Origin: Leclercia adecarboxylata
Lineage (GTDB): Bacteria > Pseudomonadota > Gammaproteobacteria > Enterobacterales > Enterobacteriaceae
Assembly (NCBI RefSeq): GCF_023639785.1
Contig: NZ_CP098325.1
Location: 3,844,001 to 3,908,000 of the forward strand
Direction of reading: 5' to 3'
DNA: 64,000 nucleotides
A model generated the notes under the pieces. It worked only from the letters and a program-made list of their open reading frames with translations, was not told where the DNA came from and ran no database searches. How positions within the stretch are numbered: the stretch's first letter is position 1; each line of letters opens with the position of its first letter. Both the position numbers and the translations under genes were made by a program. This document shows positions 46,461 through 57,280 of the stretch, piece after piece.

Positions 46461-47438
46461 TTACAGCCGCCCCTGCGCCCTGCGCTCGGCAAGGCTCTGC
46501 TCGAAGTTTTGCATGCCTGCCTGCTGCCCGGTCTGGATCACGCCGGGCAGTTGCCAGGTTTTACCTTCCCGGATCAAATTTGCTGCGGCAGGGGTATTCA
46601 CCAGCAGCTCAAACAGCGCAACGCGACCCTGCTGGTTATCCCTTTCGAGCTTTTGCGCCAGCACGGCGCGCAGGCTACCTGCCAGCTGCTTACGCACCGG
46701 CTCTTTTTCCTGCGCGGGGAAGGCATCCACCAGCCTCTCTACCGCCTGAGCCGCTCCCCGGGTATGCAGGGTCGCCAGCACCAGATGCCCCGTCTCGGCG
46801 GCGGTAAGCGCAAGGCGGATTGTCTCGCTGTCACGCAGTTCGCCCAGCAGGATCACATCCGGATCCTCACGCAGGGCAGCTCTTAGCCCGTCGGCAAACG
46901 ACGGGCAATGCAGGCCAATCTCCCTCTGCTGCACCAGGCAGCGCTTGCTCTGATGGATAAACTCCACCGGATCTTCCAGGGTCAGGATATGCCCGTCGCT
47001 ATGGTGATTAAGAAAATCGACCATTGCCGCAAGGGTGGTGGATTTCCCACTGCCGGTTGCCCCGGTCACCAGAATCAGGCCGTTATCGTTGGTCAGCAGC
47101 TCGGGTATCGCCCGCGGCGTCCCCAGGGTCCGCAGCTGCGGACACTGCTGTGCCAGCAGACGCAGCGCCAGCGAACACCCTTGCGTATGGGCAAAGGCGC
47201 TGGCACGCAGCCGGTGGCTCTCCAGCGCGACGGCAAAATCCACCTGCCCCTGGGCGTACCAGGCTCCCTGCTGCTCATCGCTGAGCCAGCTTTTCAGCAG
47301 CATGGCGACATCCGGCCCTGGAAAAGGGGCGAATTCCATTTTCCCGCGCCGCCGCCAGCGAGGTGGCGCGTTACTGCACAGGTGTAGATCCGACACGTTA
47401 TGCTTTACACTAAGGGCCACAATTTCTTCCATATCCAT
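46461..47438 (-). CDS. yggR: PilT-family ATPase YggR
   Basis: A 325-residue type IV pilus retraction-type ATPase. Walker A is GATGSGKST near residue 130; the Asp box and Walker B region read ALREDPDVILLGELRDSET near 190-208 and the His box is HLVLATLHTRGAAQ near 220. The N-terminal domain begins MDMEEIVALSVKHNVSDLHLC, as in PilT. No pilus assembly genes are nearby, so its partner machinery must be encoded elsewhere. It diverges from yggS. Confidence 0.93.
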   Translation of the reverse strand: MDMEEIVALSVKHNVSDLHLCSNAPPRWRRRGKMEFAPFPGPDVAMLLKSWLSDEQQGAWYAQGQVDFAVALESHRLRASAFAHTQGCSLALRLLAQQCPQLRTLGTPRAIPELLTNDNGLILVTGATGSGKSTTLAAMVDFLNHHSDGHILTLEDPVEFIHQSKRCLVQQREIGLHCPSFADGLRAALREDPDVILLGELRDSETIRLALTAAETGHLVLATLHTRGAAQAVERLVDAFPAQEKEPVRKQLAGSLRAVLAQKLERDNQQGRVALFELLVNTPAAANLIREGKTWQLPGVIQTGQQAGMQNFEQSLAERRAQGRL

Positions 47439-47455
47439 TTAATGATCCCCGGAAA

Positions 47456-48157
47456 ATGAACGACATTGCGCATAACCTGGCACAGGTCAGGGACAAAATC
47501 TCAGCCGCAGCAACAGGTTGCGGCCGTGCTTCAGAAGAAGTTTCGTTGCTTGCAGTCAGTAAAACCAAACCTGCGAGCGCCATCGCAGAAGCGATTGACG
47601 CAGGCCAGCGCATGTTCGGTGAAAACTACGTGCAGGAAGGGGTGGAAAAGATTCGCCACTTCCGGGAAGCCGGCACCGCGGATCTGCAGTGGCACTTTAT
47701 CGGGCCCTTGCAGTCGAACAAAAGCCGGCTGGTGGCAGAGCATTTCGACTGGTGTCATACGGTCGATCGGCTGCGCATCGCCACCCGTCTGAGCGAGCAG
47801 CGACCGGCAGAGATGCCTCCACTTAACGTGCTGATTCAAGTCAATATTAGTGATGAAAACAGCAAATCCGGTATTGCGCTGGAAGCGCTTGACGAGCTGG
47901 CGGAACAGGTGGCTACGCTGCCCGGCCTGAGGCTTCGCGGGTTAATGGCGATCCCGGCGCCGGAGTCAGATTACGACAGGCAGTTTGCCGTTGCCCGGCA
48001 AATGGCTGTAGCATTTGAGGCGCTTAAAACACGCTTCCCAACGGTCGACACGCTTTCACTGGGCATGACGGACGATATGGCTGCCGCGATTGCGGCTGGC
48101 AGCACCATGGTGCGCATCGGGACTGCTATTTTCGGCGCGCGCGATTACACCCAATAA
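47456..48157 (+). CDS. yggS: PLP homeostasis protein YggS (COG0325 family)
   Basis: A PLP-binding TIM-barrel protein of 233 residues. It binds pyridoxal phosphate through the Lys in LAVSKTKPASA near residue 36, and affects B6 and amino-acid balance. Other landmarks are FGENYVQEG near 57, WHFIGPLQSNKSR near 82 and LSLGMTDDMAAAIAAGSTMVRIG near 200. It heads the yggS-yggT-yggU-rdgB-hemW run, diverging from yggR. Confidence 0.95.
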   Translation: MNDIAHNLAQVRDKISAAATGCGRASEEVSLLAVSKTKPASAIAEAIDAGQRMFGENYVQEGVEKIRHFREAGTADLQWHFIGPLQSNKSRLVAEHFDWCHTVDRLRIATRLSEQRPAEMPPLNVLIQVNISDENSKSGIALEALDELAEQVATLPGLRLRGLMAIPAPESDYDRQFAVARQMAVAFEALKTRFPTVDTLSLGMTDDMAAAIAAGSTMVRIGTAIFGARDYTQ

Positions 48158-48178
48158 TAAGGAAACCTGAGGAACGCC

Positions 48179-48745
48179 ATGAAGACGTTGACCTTCCTGC
48201 TCTCAACGGTCATTGAACTGTATACGATGGTGCTTTTGTTACGCGTCTGGATGCAGTGGGCCCGTTGTGATTTTTACAACCCCTTCTCACAGTTTGTCGT
48301 GAAAGTCACCCAGCCGATTGTCGGGCCCCTGCGCCGGGTGATCCCGCCGATGGGGCCTATTGACAGCGCTTCTCTGCTGATTGCGCTGATCCTGTGCGTG
48401 GTAAAAGCGATAGTGCTGTTTATGGTCATCACCTTCCAGCCGATCATCTGGATCGCGGCGGTGTTGATCCTGATAAAAACGATCGGCCTGCTGATTTTCT
48501 GGGTGCTGCTGCTGATGGCGATCATGAGCTGGGTAAGCCAGGGCCGAAGCCCGGTGGAATACTCTCTGATTCAGCTCGCCGACCCGCTGCTGCGCCCGAT
48601 TCGTAATCTGCTGCCGGCCATGGGCGGAATCGATTTTTCCCCGATGATCCTCGTCCTGCTGCTGTACGTGATCAACATGGGTATCGCTGAACTGCTGCAG
48701 TCCACAGGCAACATGCTGCTGCCGGGGCTGTGGATGGCGTTATGA
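48179..48745 (+). CDS. yggT: YggT family inner-membrane protein
   Basis: A 188-residue membrane protein with two tandem YGGT repeats (about residues 1-90 and 95-188), each a hydrophobic pair around a motif like LLRVWMQWA...[27 protein letters not shown]. Some homologues affect osmotic response; the function is not settled. It is 21 bp after yggS and overlaps yggU by 4 bp (ATGA). Confidence 0.93.
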   Translation: MKTLTFLLSTVIELYTMVLLLRVWMQWARCDFYNPFSQFVVKVTQPIVGPLRRVIPPMGPIDSASLLIALILCVVKAIVLFMVITFQPIIWIAAVLILIKTIGLLIFWVLLLMAIMSWVSQGRSPVEYSLIQLADPLLRPIRNLLPAMGGIDFSPMILVLLLYVINMGIAELLQSTGNMLLPGLWMAL

Positions 48746-49038
48746 GTGCTGTCAGCACTTGCGCCGACGGGCTGGTTTTACGGCTGTATATTCAGCCAAA
48801 AGCCAGCCGTGATTCGATTATCGGGCTGCATGGCGACGAAGTAAAAGTCGCCATCACCGCGCCCCCTGTAGACGGCCAGGCGAATGCCCACCTGGTGAAG
48901 TATCTGGCGAAGCAGTTTCGCGTCGCGAAAGGCCATGTGCTGATCGAGAAGGGTGAACTGGGACGCCACAAGCAGGTCAAAATTCGTAATCCGCAACATA
49001 TCCCGACGGAAGTCGCGGCACTGATACAACAGGATTAA
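48742..49038 (+). CDS. yggU: DUF167 family protein YggU
   Basis: A 98-residue conserved protein of the UPF0235/DUF167 family: [21 protein letters not shown] near residue 17 and [20 protein letters not shown] near 42, ending in ITAPP-type core. The start is the ATG overlapping the yggT stop (48742), preferred over an ATG four codons upstream because K-12 YggU begins MSAV. Function unknown. rdgB begins 3 bp after its stop. Confidence 0.92.
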   Translation: MSAVSTCADGLVLRLYIQPKASRDSIIGLHGDEVKVAITAPPVDGQANAHLVKYLAKQFRVAKGHVLIEKGELGRHKQVKIRNPQHIPTEVAALIQQD

Positions 49039-49041
49039 CAC

Positions 49042-49635
49042 ATGCAAAAAGTTGTTCTCGCTACCGGTAACGCCGGTAAAGTGCGCGAGCTGGCCTCGCT
49101 GTTAAATGATTTTGGCCTGGACGTGGTTGCCCAGACCGAGCTGGGCGTGGACTCTGCCGAAGAGACCGGCCTGACGTTTATCGAAAATGCCATTCTGAAG
49201 GCGCGCCACGCTGCACAGGTCACCGGCCTGCCAGCGATTGCCGACGACTCCGGTCTGGCAGTGGACGTGCTTGGCGGTGCGCCGGGGATCTACTCCGCCC
49301 GCTATTCCGGCGTCGATGCCAGCGACCAGCAGAACCTTGAAAAACTGCTGGACGCGCTCAAGGAGGTACCGGATGAACAGCGCCAGGCACAGTTCCACTG
49401 CGTACTGGTCTATATGCGTCATGCCGAAGACCCAACGCCCATTGTCTGCCACGGCAACTGGCCGGGCGTGATCGCCCGCGAGGCGGCAGGTAGCGGCGGC
49501 TTTGGCTATGACCCGATCTTCTTTGTCCCGACCGAGGGCAAAACCGCTGCGGAACTGACCCGCGAAGAAAAAAGCGCGATCTCCCACCGTGGACGCGCCC
49601 TGAAACTGTTACTGGAAGCATTACGTAATGGCTAA
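49042..49635 (+). CDS. rdgB: dITP/XTP pyrophosphatase
   Basis: Removes non-canonical purine nucleotides (dITP, XTP) from the pool. It has 197 residues of the Ham1/RdgB fold: [14 protein letters not shown] at the N terminus, [24 protein letters not shown] near 68-91 (active site Asp) and [10 protein letters not shown] at the C terminus. It overlaps hemW by 8 bp. Confidence 0.97.
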   Translation: MQKVVLATGNAGKVRELASLLNDFGLDVVAQTELGVDSAEETGLTFIENAILKARHAAQVTGLPAIADDSGLAVDVLGGAPGIYSARYSGVDASDQQNLEKLLDALKEVPDEQRQAQFHCVLVYMRHAEDPTPIVCHGNWPGVIAREAAGSGGFGYDPIFFVPTEGKTAAELTREEKSAISHRGRALKLLLEALRNG

Positions 49636-50776
49636 TTTGCCACCTCTGAGTCTTTACATTCACATCCCGTGGTGCGTGCAGAAATGCCCGTACTGCGATT
49701 TCAACTCGCATGCGCTGAAAGGCGAAGTGCCTCATGACGATTACGTCCAGCATCTGCTTGCCGATCTGGACGCCGACGTTGCCTGCGCCCAGGGACGTGA
49801 AGTTAAGACCATTTTTATCGGTGGCGGTACGCCGAGCCTGCTCTCAGGCCCGGCGATGCAGACGCTGCTGGACGGCGTGCGTGCGCGCCTTAATCTGGCA
49901 GCGGATGCAGAAATTACCATGGAGGCCAATCCGGGGACGGTTGAGGCCGACCGTTTTGTGGAGTATCAGCGCGCCGGGGTGAACCGTATATCCATTGGCG
50001 TACAGAGCTTCAGCGAGCCGAAGTTAAAGCGTCTGGGACGAATTCATGGCCCGGATGAGGCGAAGCGTGCCGCGCACCTGGCAACGGGTCTGGGATTGCG
50101 CAGCTTTAACCTCGACCTGATGCACGGCCTGCCCGATCAGTCTCTGGAAGAGGCGCTGGACGATCTGCGCCAGGCCATTGCGCTGAACCCGCCGCACCTG
50201 TCGTGGTATCAGCTGACAATTGAGCCGAACACGCTGTTTGGATCGCGCCCCCCGGTACTGCCTGACGATGACGCGCTGTGGGATATTTTCGAGCAGGGCC
50301 ACCAGCTTCTGACCGCCGCCGGGTATCAGCAGTACGAAACCTCGGCCTACGCAAAGCCGGGCTACCAGTGTCAGCACAACCTGAACTACTGGCGTTTTGG
50401 CGATTACCTGGGCATTGGCTGTGGCGCTCATGGCAAAGTGACTTTCCCGGACGGGCGTATTCTGCGTACCGCCAAAACGCGCCATCCGCGTGGCTATATG
50501 GAAGGACGCTATCTTGAGCGCAGCCATGATGTCGAAGCCGAAGATAAGCCGTTCGAGTTCTTTATGAACCGCTTCCGTCTGCTGGAAGCCGCACCGCGCA
50601 CGGAGTTTACGCTGTATACCGGATTAGCGGAGTCGGTGATTCGCCCGCAGATTAACGAGGCGCTGGCGCAGGGGTATCTGACCGAGAGCGCAGATTTCTG
50701 GCAGATTACCGAGCATGGCAAACTGTTCTTAAATTCCCTTCTTGAGCTGTTCCTCGCCGAAGATTCTGAAGCCTGA
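49628..50776 (+). CDS. hemW: Radical SAM protein HemW (haem chaperone)
   Basis: A radical-SAM protein of 382 residues related to HemN. It is reported to insert haem rather than act as coproporphyrinogen oxidase. The 4Fe-4S motif CxxxCxxC reads CVQKCPYC near residue 18, followed by [11 protein letters not shown] near 60. It lacks the longer HemN N terminus. The C terminus is four residues longer than in K-12 (ends LAEDSEA). It overlaps rdgB. In K-12 yggM and ansB follow; here the DUF559 gene does. Confidence 0.94.
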   Translation: MANLPPLSLYIHIPWCVQKCPYCDFNSHALKGEVPHDDYVQHLLADLDADVACAQGREVKTIFIGGGTPSLLSGPAMQTLLDGVRARLNLAADAEITMEANPGTVEADRFVEYQRAGVNRISIGVQSFSEPKLKRLGRIHGPDEAKRAAHLATGLGLRSFNLDLMHGLPDQSLEEALDDLRQAIALNPPHLSWYQLTIEPNTLFGSRPPVLPDDDALWDIFEQGHQLLTAAGYQQYETSAYAKPGYQCQHNLNYWRFGDYLGIGCGAHGKVTFPDGRILRTAKTRHPRGYMEGRYLERSHDVEAEDKPFEFFMNRFRLLEAAPRTEFTLYTGLAESVIRPQINEALAQGYLTESADFWQITEHGKLFLNSLLELFLAEDSEA

Positions 50777-50832
50777 TTCCGGATTTTGCATCCCGTTCTG
50801 CTGGCTGAGGGAAAAGCTGGCAGAGTGTGGGG

Positions 50833-51195
50833 ATGGAAATTATCTATTCTTATGCAAAACGGCTCCGCCGTGATATGACCAAAGAAGAGAGACGGCTCTG
50901 GTATTTGTTACGCAGCCGTCGGTTCGCTCATTATAAATTTCGTCGCCAGCATCCTGTCGGGAATTACATTCTGGATTTCGTTTGTTGCGAGGCTCGTCTG
51001 GCTATCGAGCTGGATGGAGGACAACACGATGAAAGAGAAGAATATGACCAGCAGAGAACCGCCTGGCTGGATCAAAAAGGCTGGCGGGTGATTCGGTTCT
51101 GGAACAACGAACTCTGGAATAACGAGGAAGGGGTGTTAGAAAAAATATTAGCTACCCTGCAAACGCTTCTACCCTCACCCCGGCCCTCTCCCTGA
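50833..51195 (+). CDS. DUF559 (endonuclease-fold) protein
   Basis: A 120-residue DUF559 protein with a restriction-endonuclease-like fold related to Vsr: MTKEERRLWYLLRSRRF near residue 13, PVGNYILDFVCCEARLAIELDGGQH near 40-65 and GWRVIRFWNNELWNN near 83. Its Asp, Glu and Gln residues (DF, ELDGGQH) are the likely active site. The stop codon and last residues (LLPSPRPSP) come from the repeat at 51172, so the C terminus has been built by the repeat. The start could also be the GTG at 50827. The biological role is unknown. Confidence 0.8.
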   Translation: MEIIYSYAKRLRRDMTKEERRLWYLLRSRRFAHYKFRRQHPVGNYILDFVCCEARLAIELDGGQHDEREEYDQQRTAWLDQKGWRVIRFWNNELWNNEEGVLEKILATLQTLLPSPRPSP

Positions 51196-51285
51196 AAGGG
51201 AGAGGGAGAAAACCACTCCCGTGCCCGCCTCGGGCAACAGACTGTTCCCTCTCCCCTTGGGGGAGAGGGTTAGGGTGAGGGGCCC
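51172..51285. repeat. CCCTCACCC-type dispersed repeat, paired copies 3 and 4
   Basis: Two inverted units: 51172-51210 (CCCTCACCCCGGCC, then CTCTCCCT-GAA-AGGGAGAG) and 51245-51285 (CCCTCTCCCCTTGGGGGAGAGGG, then TTAGGGTGAGGGG). The right unit is followed by CAGACCGCACTAAC (51286-51298) ending at the yggN stop, as at serA. Arranged head to head they resemble a BIME. Confidence 0.8.
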
Positions 51286-51298
51286 AGACCGCACTAAC

Positions 51299-52018
51299 CT
51301 ACTTCAGCGACCCCACCAGCCCCTTACGGCTCTCTTCCAGCGAAACCACGCGTTTACACACGTCTTTGCCGAATTTCTGGAAATCCGCTTCCTGGTTTTT
51401 CCATTCGTTCTGAATAGAGGTTTGCAGGCCGCCCAGGCTACCCAGCACGCCCTGCAGCGGGTTGCCACCGCCCTTCAGCACCGCTTTGGCGCCCATCTCG
51501 TTAATGCTGTCCTGCAGAATGCCGCCCATCGCCTGGTTCACCAGCTGCTGCCCGTCGGCACGCACCTGGTCGATCGCCTGATAGTGGAACGTCAGGCCAT
51601 CAGTACGATGTTCAATAATGCGGTTCATCTGCTCTTTTAGCTGCGCGTCCAGTTTGGTCAGGCGCGAGCGCATGTTGCTGCTCTCCCCTACCTCTTTGGC
51701 GATGATCTTATCCAGCGCAACACGGCCTTTTTCCACGCGGGTCTTCGCGCCTTCATCGATCCACGGCAGCGCGCTGCGCAGATCGGCCTGGTAATCTTTC
51801 GCCTGTTCACGCTGGGCGGCGCTGAGCGGGTACTGCTTACCGTTGAACATGACGTTGCCATCAGGAGTGATCACCAGGTTGCCGTTCTCACCTTTTACCT
51901 GCACGGTTTGTGGACTGAGGATCACATCGTCGCGCGGCGTGACTTCGCATTTGTACTCTGCGTGAGCAGTCAGAGCCGTGGTCATTAAAGCCGCAGCGAG
52001 CAGCGTTTTGCGCATCAT
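51299..52018 (-). CDS. yggN: DUF2884 family periplasmic protein YggN
   Basis: A 239-residue protein with a signal peptide (RKTLLAAALMTTALTAHA, cleaved before EYKCEVTP). The mature part is mostly helical; coiled-coil-like stretches lie near residues 65-160 (AAQREQAKDYQADL, LTKLDAQLKEQMNRI). E. coli YggN is 239 residues and closely similar. The start is the first of two adjacent Met codons at 52018, with a GGGAGAAGAT Shine-Dalgarno. Function unknown. Confidence 0.92.
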   Translation of the reverse strand: MMRKTLLAAALMTTALTAHAEYKCEVTPRDDVILSPQTVQVKGENGNLVITPDGNVMFNGKQYPLSAAQREQAKDYQADLRSALPWIDEGAKTRVEKGRVALDKIIAKEVGESSNMRSRLTKLDAQLKEQMNRIIEHRTDGLTFHYQAIDQVRADGQQLVNQAMGGILQDSINEMGAKAVLKGGGNPLQGVLGSLGGLQTSIQNEWKNQEADFQKFGKDVCKRVVSLEESRKGLVGSLK

Positions 52019-52035
52019 ATCTTCTCCCTCATACA

Positions 52036-52059
52036 AAATGGGCCAGCAATTGCTGGCCC
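52036..52059 (-). terminator. Terminator between yggL and yggN
   Basis: GGGCCAGCAATTGCTGGCCC (52040-52059) is a perfect 20-bp palindrome, followed on the minus strand by ATTTTGTATG. It ends the trmB-yggL transcript 12 bp after yggL. Confidence 0.75.
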
Positions 52060-52070
52060 CTGATGCTCTA

Positions 52071-52397
52071 TTAGTCCCACCAAATGTCGAAAAGTTCGCT
52101 GATGCGCACCTCTTCGAATTTGTGGTCTTCCAGCCACTTGCGCACGATGGCCTGATGTTCTTCAGTGCACTGGCCAATCTCCTGTTTGCAGATCAACCCT
52201 TCCCACGCCAGGTAGCCGCTGCCGTCAAACGCCAGCTTGTTCGGCTCGATAACTTCATTGATGAACGCATCCACGTCTTCATCAATTTTTTCTACGCTGG
52301 TGCCTTCCGGGAAACGCCACGCAACCGAAAAACCAATCTCCTGGAACTCGTCGATGTGCATTTTCTTACGCAGACGACGGCTACGGTTCTTTGCCAT
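52071..52397 (-). CDS. yggL: DUF469 family protein YggL
   Basis: A 108-residue conserved protein beginning [25 protein letters not shown], with the C-terminal helix region EEHQAIVRKWLEDHKFEEVRISELFDIWWD. E. coli YggL is reported as ribosome-associated. The ATG (52397) shares its first base with the trmB stop (TAATG), so the two are translationally coupled. The N-terminal basic stretch is consistent with RNA contact (inference). Confidence 0.93.
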   Translation of the reverse strand: MAKNRSRRLRKKMHIDEFQEIGFSVAWRFPEGTSVEKIDEDVDAFINEVIEPNKLAFDGSGYLAWEGLICKQEIGQCTEEHQAIVRKWLEDHKFEEVRISELFDIWWD

Positions 52398-53116
52398 TAT
52401 TTCACCCTCTCGAACATTAAGTCCCATACGCCGTGACCAAGACGATGGCCACGCTGTTCAAATTTGGTTACCGGACGTGATTCAGGACGCGGCACATAGT
52501 CATTGCTCTGCGACTGGTTTTTATACCCGTCGAGACCTGACATCACTTCCAGCATGTGTTCCGCATACTGTTCCCAGTCGGTCGCCATGTGGAAAACACC
52601 ACCCAGCTTCAGCTTGCTTTTGACCAGTTCGGCAAACGGTGCCTGAACGATACGGCGTTTATTATGACGCGCTTTGTGCCATGGGTCAGGGAAAAAGAGC
52701 TGAACCATGTTCAGAGAATTGTCAGGAATCATCTTGTGCAGCACTTCTACCGCGTCGTGACACATGACGCGCAGGTTCTCAACGCCCTCTTCATGCGCCG
52801 TCGCCAGGCAAGCGCCCACGCCCGGTGAGTGTACCTCAATGCCGAGGAAGTTCTGCTCCGGGCGCGCTTTTGCCATCGTTACCAGCGAAGCGCCCATGCC
52901 GAAACCGATCTCCAGGGTAATCGGCGCATCGCGGCCAAACAGCTCAACAAAGTCGAGCGGCTGGTCGGTGAACTCAACGCCCATCACCGGCCAGTAGTTA
53001 TCCAGCGCGTGCTGCTGCCCTTTTGTCAGGCGCCCCTGACGGCGGACAAAGCTGCGAATACGGCGCAGCGGGCGGCCGTTTTCATCAAATTCCGGTGATA
53101 TGACGTCGTTTTTCAT
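52397..53116 (-). CDS. trmB: tRNA (guanine-N7-)-methyltransferase
   Basis: Makes m7G46 in tRNAs. It has 239 residues; the SAM motif is [12 protein letters not shown] near residue 70, followed by [13 protein letters not shown] near 93, and the catalytic region has [14 protein letters not shown] near 140. The start is [16 protein letters not shown] at 53116; an in-frame upstream ATG is not supported. Diverges from mutY and is coupled to yggL. Confidence 0.96.
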   Translation of the reverse strand: MKNDVISPEFDENGRPLRRIRSFVRRQGRLTKGQQHALDNYWPVMGVEFTDQPLDFVELFGRDAPITLEIGFGMGASLVTMAKARPEQNFLGIEVHSPGVGACLATAHEEGVENLRVMCHDAVEVLHKMIPDNSLNMVQLFFPDPWHKARHNKRRIVQAPFAELVKSKLKLGGVFHMATDWEQYAEHMLEVMSGLDGYKNQSQSNDYVPRPESRPVTKFEQRGHRLGHGVWDLMFERVK

Positions 53117-53260
53117 AAAAGAGTAGTCTGCTTGTGAGAATGTTCGGGAAACGGGCATTATCCAAAGTTAATGACCGGATGCAAGCATGGGAAAGATCCG
53201 GTTTACAGCCGCATGCCTCTGTGCTGCAATCTGCGTCCCTGATACCGCAAAGCGAAGACC

Positions 53261-55753
<2,493 letters not shown>

Positions 55754-55763
55754 TGCGATTTTT

Positions 55764-55790
55764 ACCCTCTCCGTAAGGGAGAGGGTAAAC
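55764..55790. repeat. Dispersed-repeat core hairpin, copy 5
   Basis: TACCCTCTCC-GTAA-GGGAGAGGGTA: only the hairpin core of the repeat family seen at 7466, 42794 and 51172, 10 bp after mltC. It can serve as the mltC terminator-like structure. Confidence 0.6.
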
Positions 55791-55824
55791 ATTCACGCCT
55801 GACCACCCGCCTGACCCATACGAA

Positions 55825-55844
55825 ATTGTTATTTGCATCACAAT
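55825..55844. promoter_or_regulatory. Candidate CRP site upstream of nupG
   Basis: TGTTA-TTTGCA-TCACA (55827-55842) matches the CRP consensus with one mismatch. nupG in E. coli is controlled by CRP, CytR and DeoR. A second TGTGG half lies about 20 bp further right. The distance to the ATG is 145 bp. Confidence 0.5.
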
Positions 55845-55986
55845 CCAAACTGCAAATTAATGTGGATTGCATTTTTTTGCGGGAGGTAACAAAACATCAC
55901 GCCACTCGCTGATAGAATTGCATCAAATACAAAACCCAAATGTTTCTACACCAACATACAGCCCGCTCTCTTGTGAGGAAAGTAAC

Positions 55987-57243
55987 ATGAACCTTAAGCT
56001 GCAGCTTAAAATCTTGTCGTTTCTGCAGTTCTGTCTGTGGGGGAGCTGGCTAACCACGCTCGGCTCCTACATGTTTGTCACGCTCAAATTCGATGGTGCC
56101 TCTATCGGCGCCGTTTATAGCTCTTTGGGCATTGCCGCTGTCCTGATGCCGACGCTGCTCGGGATCGTGGCGGACAAATGGATAAGCGCGAAGTGGGTCT
56201 ATGCGCTTTGCCATCTGGTGGGGGCCGGTACGCTGTTTATGGCGGCCGAAGTCACCACGCCAGGGGCGATGTTTATGGTGATCCTGCTTAACTCGCTGGC
56301 TTATATGCCAACGCTTGGGCTTATCAACACCATCTCCTACTACCGTCTGAAAAACGCCGGTATGGATATCGTGACCGACTTCCCGCCGATCCGTATCTGG
56401 GGCACCATTGGCTTTATCATGGCGATGTGGGGCGTGAGCTTCGCAGGCTTCGAACTGAGCCACATGCAGCTCTACATCGGCGCTGCGCTGTCTCTGGTGC
56501 TGACGCTGTTCACCCTGACGCTGCCGCACATCCCGGTCTCTAACCAGCAGAAAAACCAGAGCTGGAGCGCTATGCTCGGCCTGGACGCATTCGCGCTGTT
56601 TAAAAACAAACGCATGGCGATTTTCTTTATCTTCTCCATGCTGCTGGGTGCGGAGCTGCAGATCACTAACATGTTCGGCAATACCTTCCTGCACAGCTTC
56701 GATAACGACCCGATGTTCTCCGGGAGCTTTATCGTTGAGCACGCGTCGGTGATGATGTCGATTTCCCAGATCTCCGAAACGCTGTTCATCCTGACCATCC
56801 CGTTCTTCCTGAGCCGCTACGGCATCAAGAACGTAATGATGATCAGTATCTTCGCCTGGATGCTGCGTTTTGGTCTGTTCGCCTACGGTGACCCGTCTGC
56901 CTTTGGTACCGTGCTGCTGGTTCTGTCGATGATTGTCTACGGCTGTGCCTTCGACTTCTTCAACATCTCCGGCTCCGTGTTCGTGGAAAAAGAGGTCCGT
57001 CCGGAAATCCGCGCCAGCGCCCAGGGCATGTTCCTGATGATGACCAACGGCTTCGGCTGTATTCTCGGCGGCGTGGTGAGCGGCAAGGTTGTTGAGATGT
57101 ATACCACTAACGGTATTACTGACTGGCAGCCGGTGTGGCTGATCTTTGCAGGGTACTCGCTGGTACTGGCTTTCGCGTTCATGGTGCTGTTCAAGTACAA
57201 ACATGTTCGTACCCCAACAGGTGCGCAGACCGTCGCGCATTAA
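55987..57243 (+). CDS. nupG: Nucleoside:H+ symporter NupG
   Basis: A 418-residue inner-membrane transporter of the NHS family that imports all common nucleosides. Twelve hydrophobic segments are visible, with MNLKLQLKILSFLQFCLWGSW at the N terminus and FPPIRIWGTIGFI near residue 135. The start is ATG 55987, as in E. coli; the frame extends 40 codons further upstream without homology. Confidence 0.97.
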   Translation: MNLKLQLKILSFLQFCLWGSWLTTLGSYMFVTLKFDGASIGAVYSSLGIAAVLMPTLLGIVADKWISAKWVYALCHLVGAGTLFMAAEVTTPGAMFMVILLNSLAYMPTLGLINTISYYRLKNAGMDIVTDFPPIRIWGTIGFIMAMWGVSFAGFELSHMQLYIGAALSLVLTLFTLTLPHIPVSNQQKNQSWSAMLGLDAFALFKNKRMAIFFIFSMLLGAELQITNMFGNTFLHSFDNDPMFSGSFIVEHASVMMSISQISETLFILTIPFFLSRYGIKNVMMISIFAWMLRFGLFAYGDPSAFGTVLLVLSMIVYGCAFDFFNISGSVFVEKEVRPEIRASAQGMFLMMTNGFGCILGGVVSGKVVEMYTTNGITDWQPVWLIFAGYSLVLAFAFMVLFKYKHVRTPTGAQTVAH

Positions 57244-57251
57244 TCGATTAA

Positions 57252-57280
57252 GTCCCCCTCCCTGCGGAGGGGGATTTTTT
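57252..57280. terminator. Shared terminator between nupG and speC
   Basis: TCCCCCTCC-CTGC-GGAGGGGGA stem followed by TTTTTTT, between convergent nupG and speC. On the plus strand it ends nupG; the reverse strand lacks a long U tract. Confidence 0.85.
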
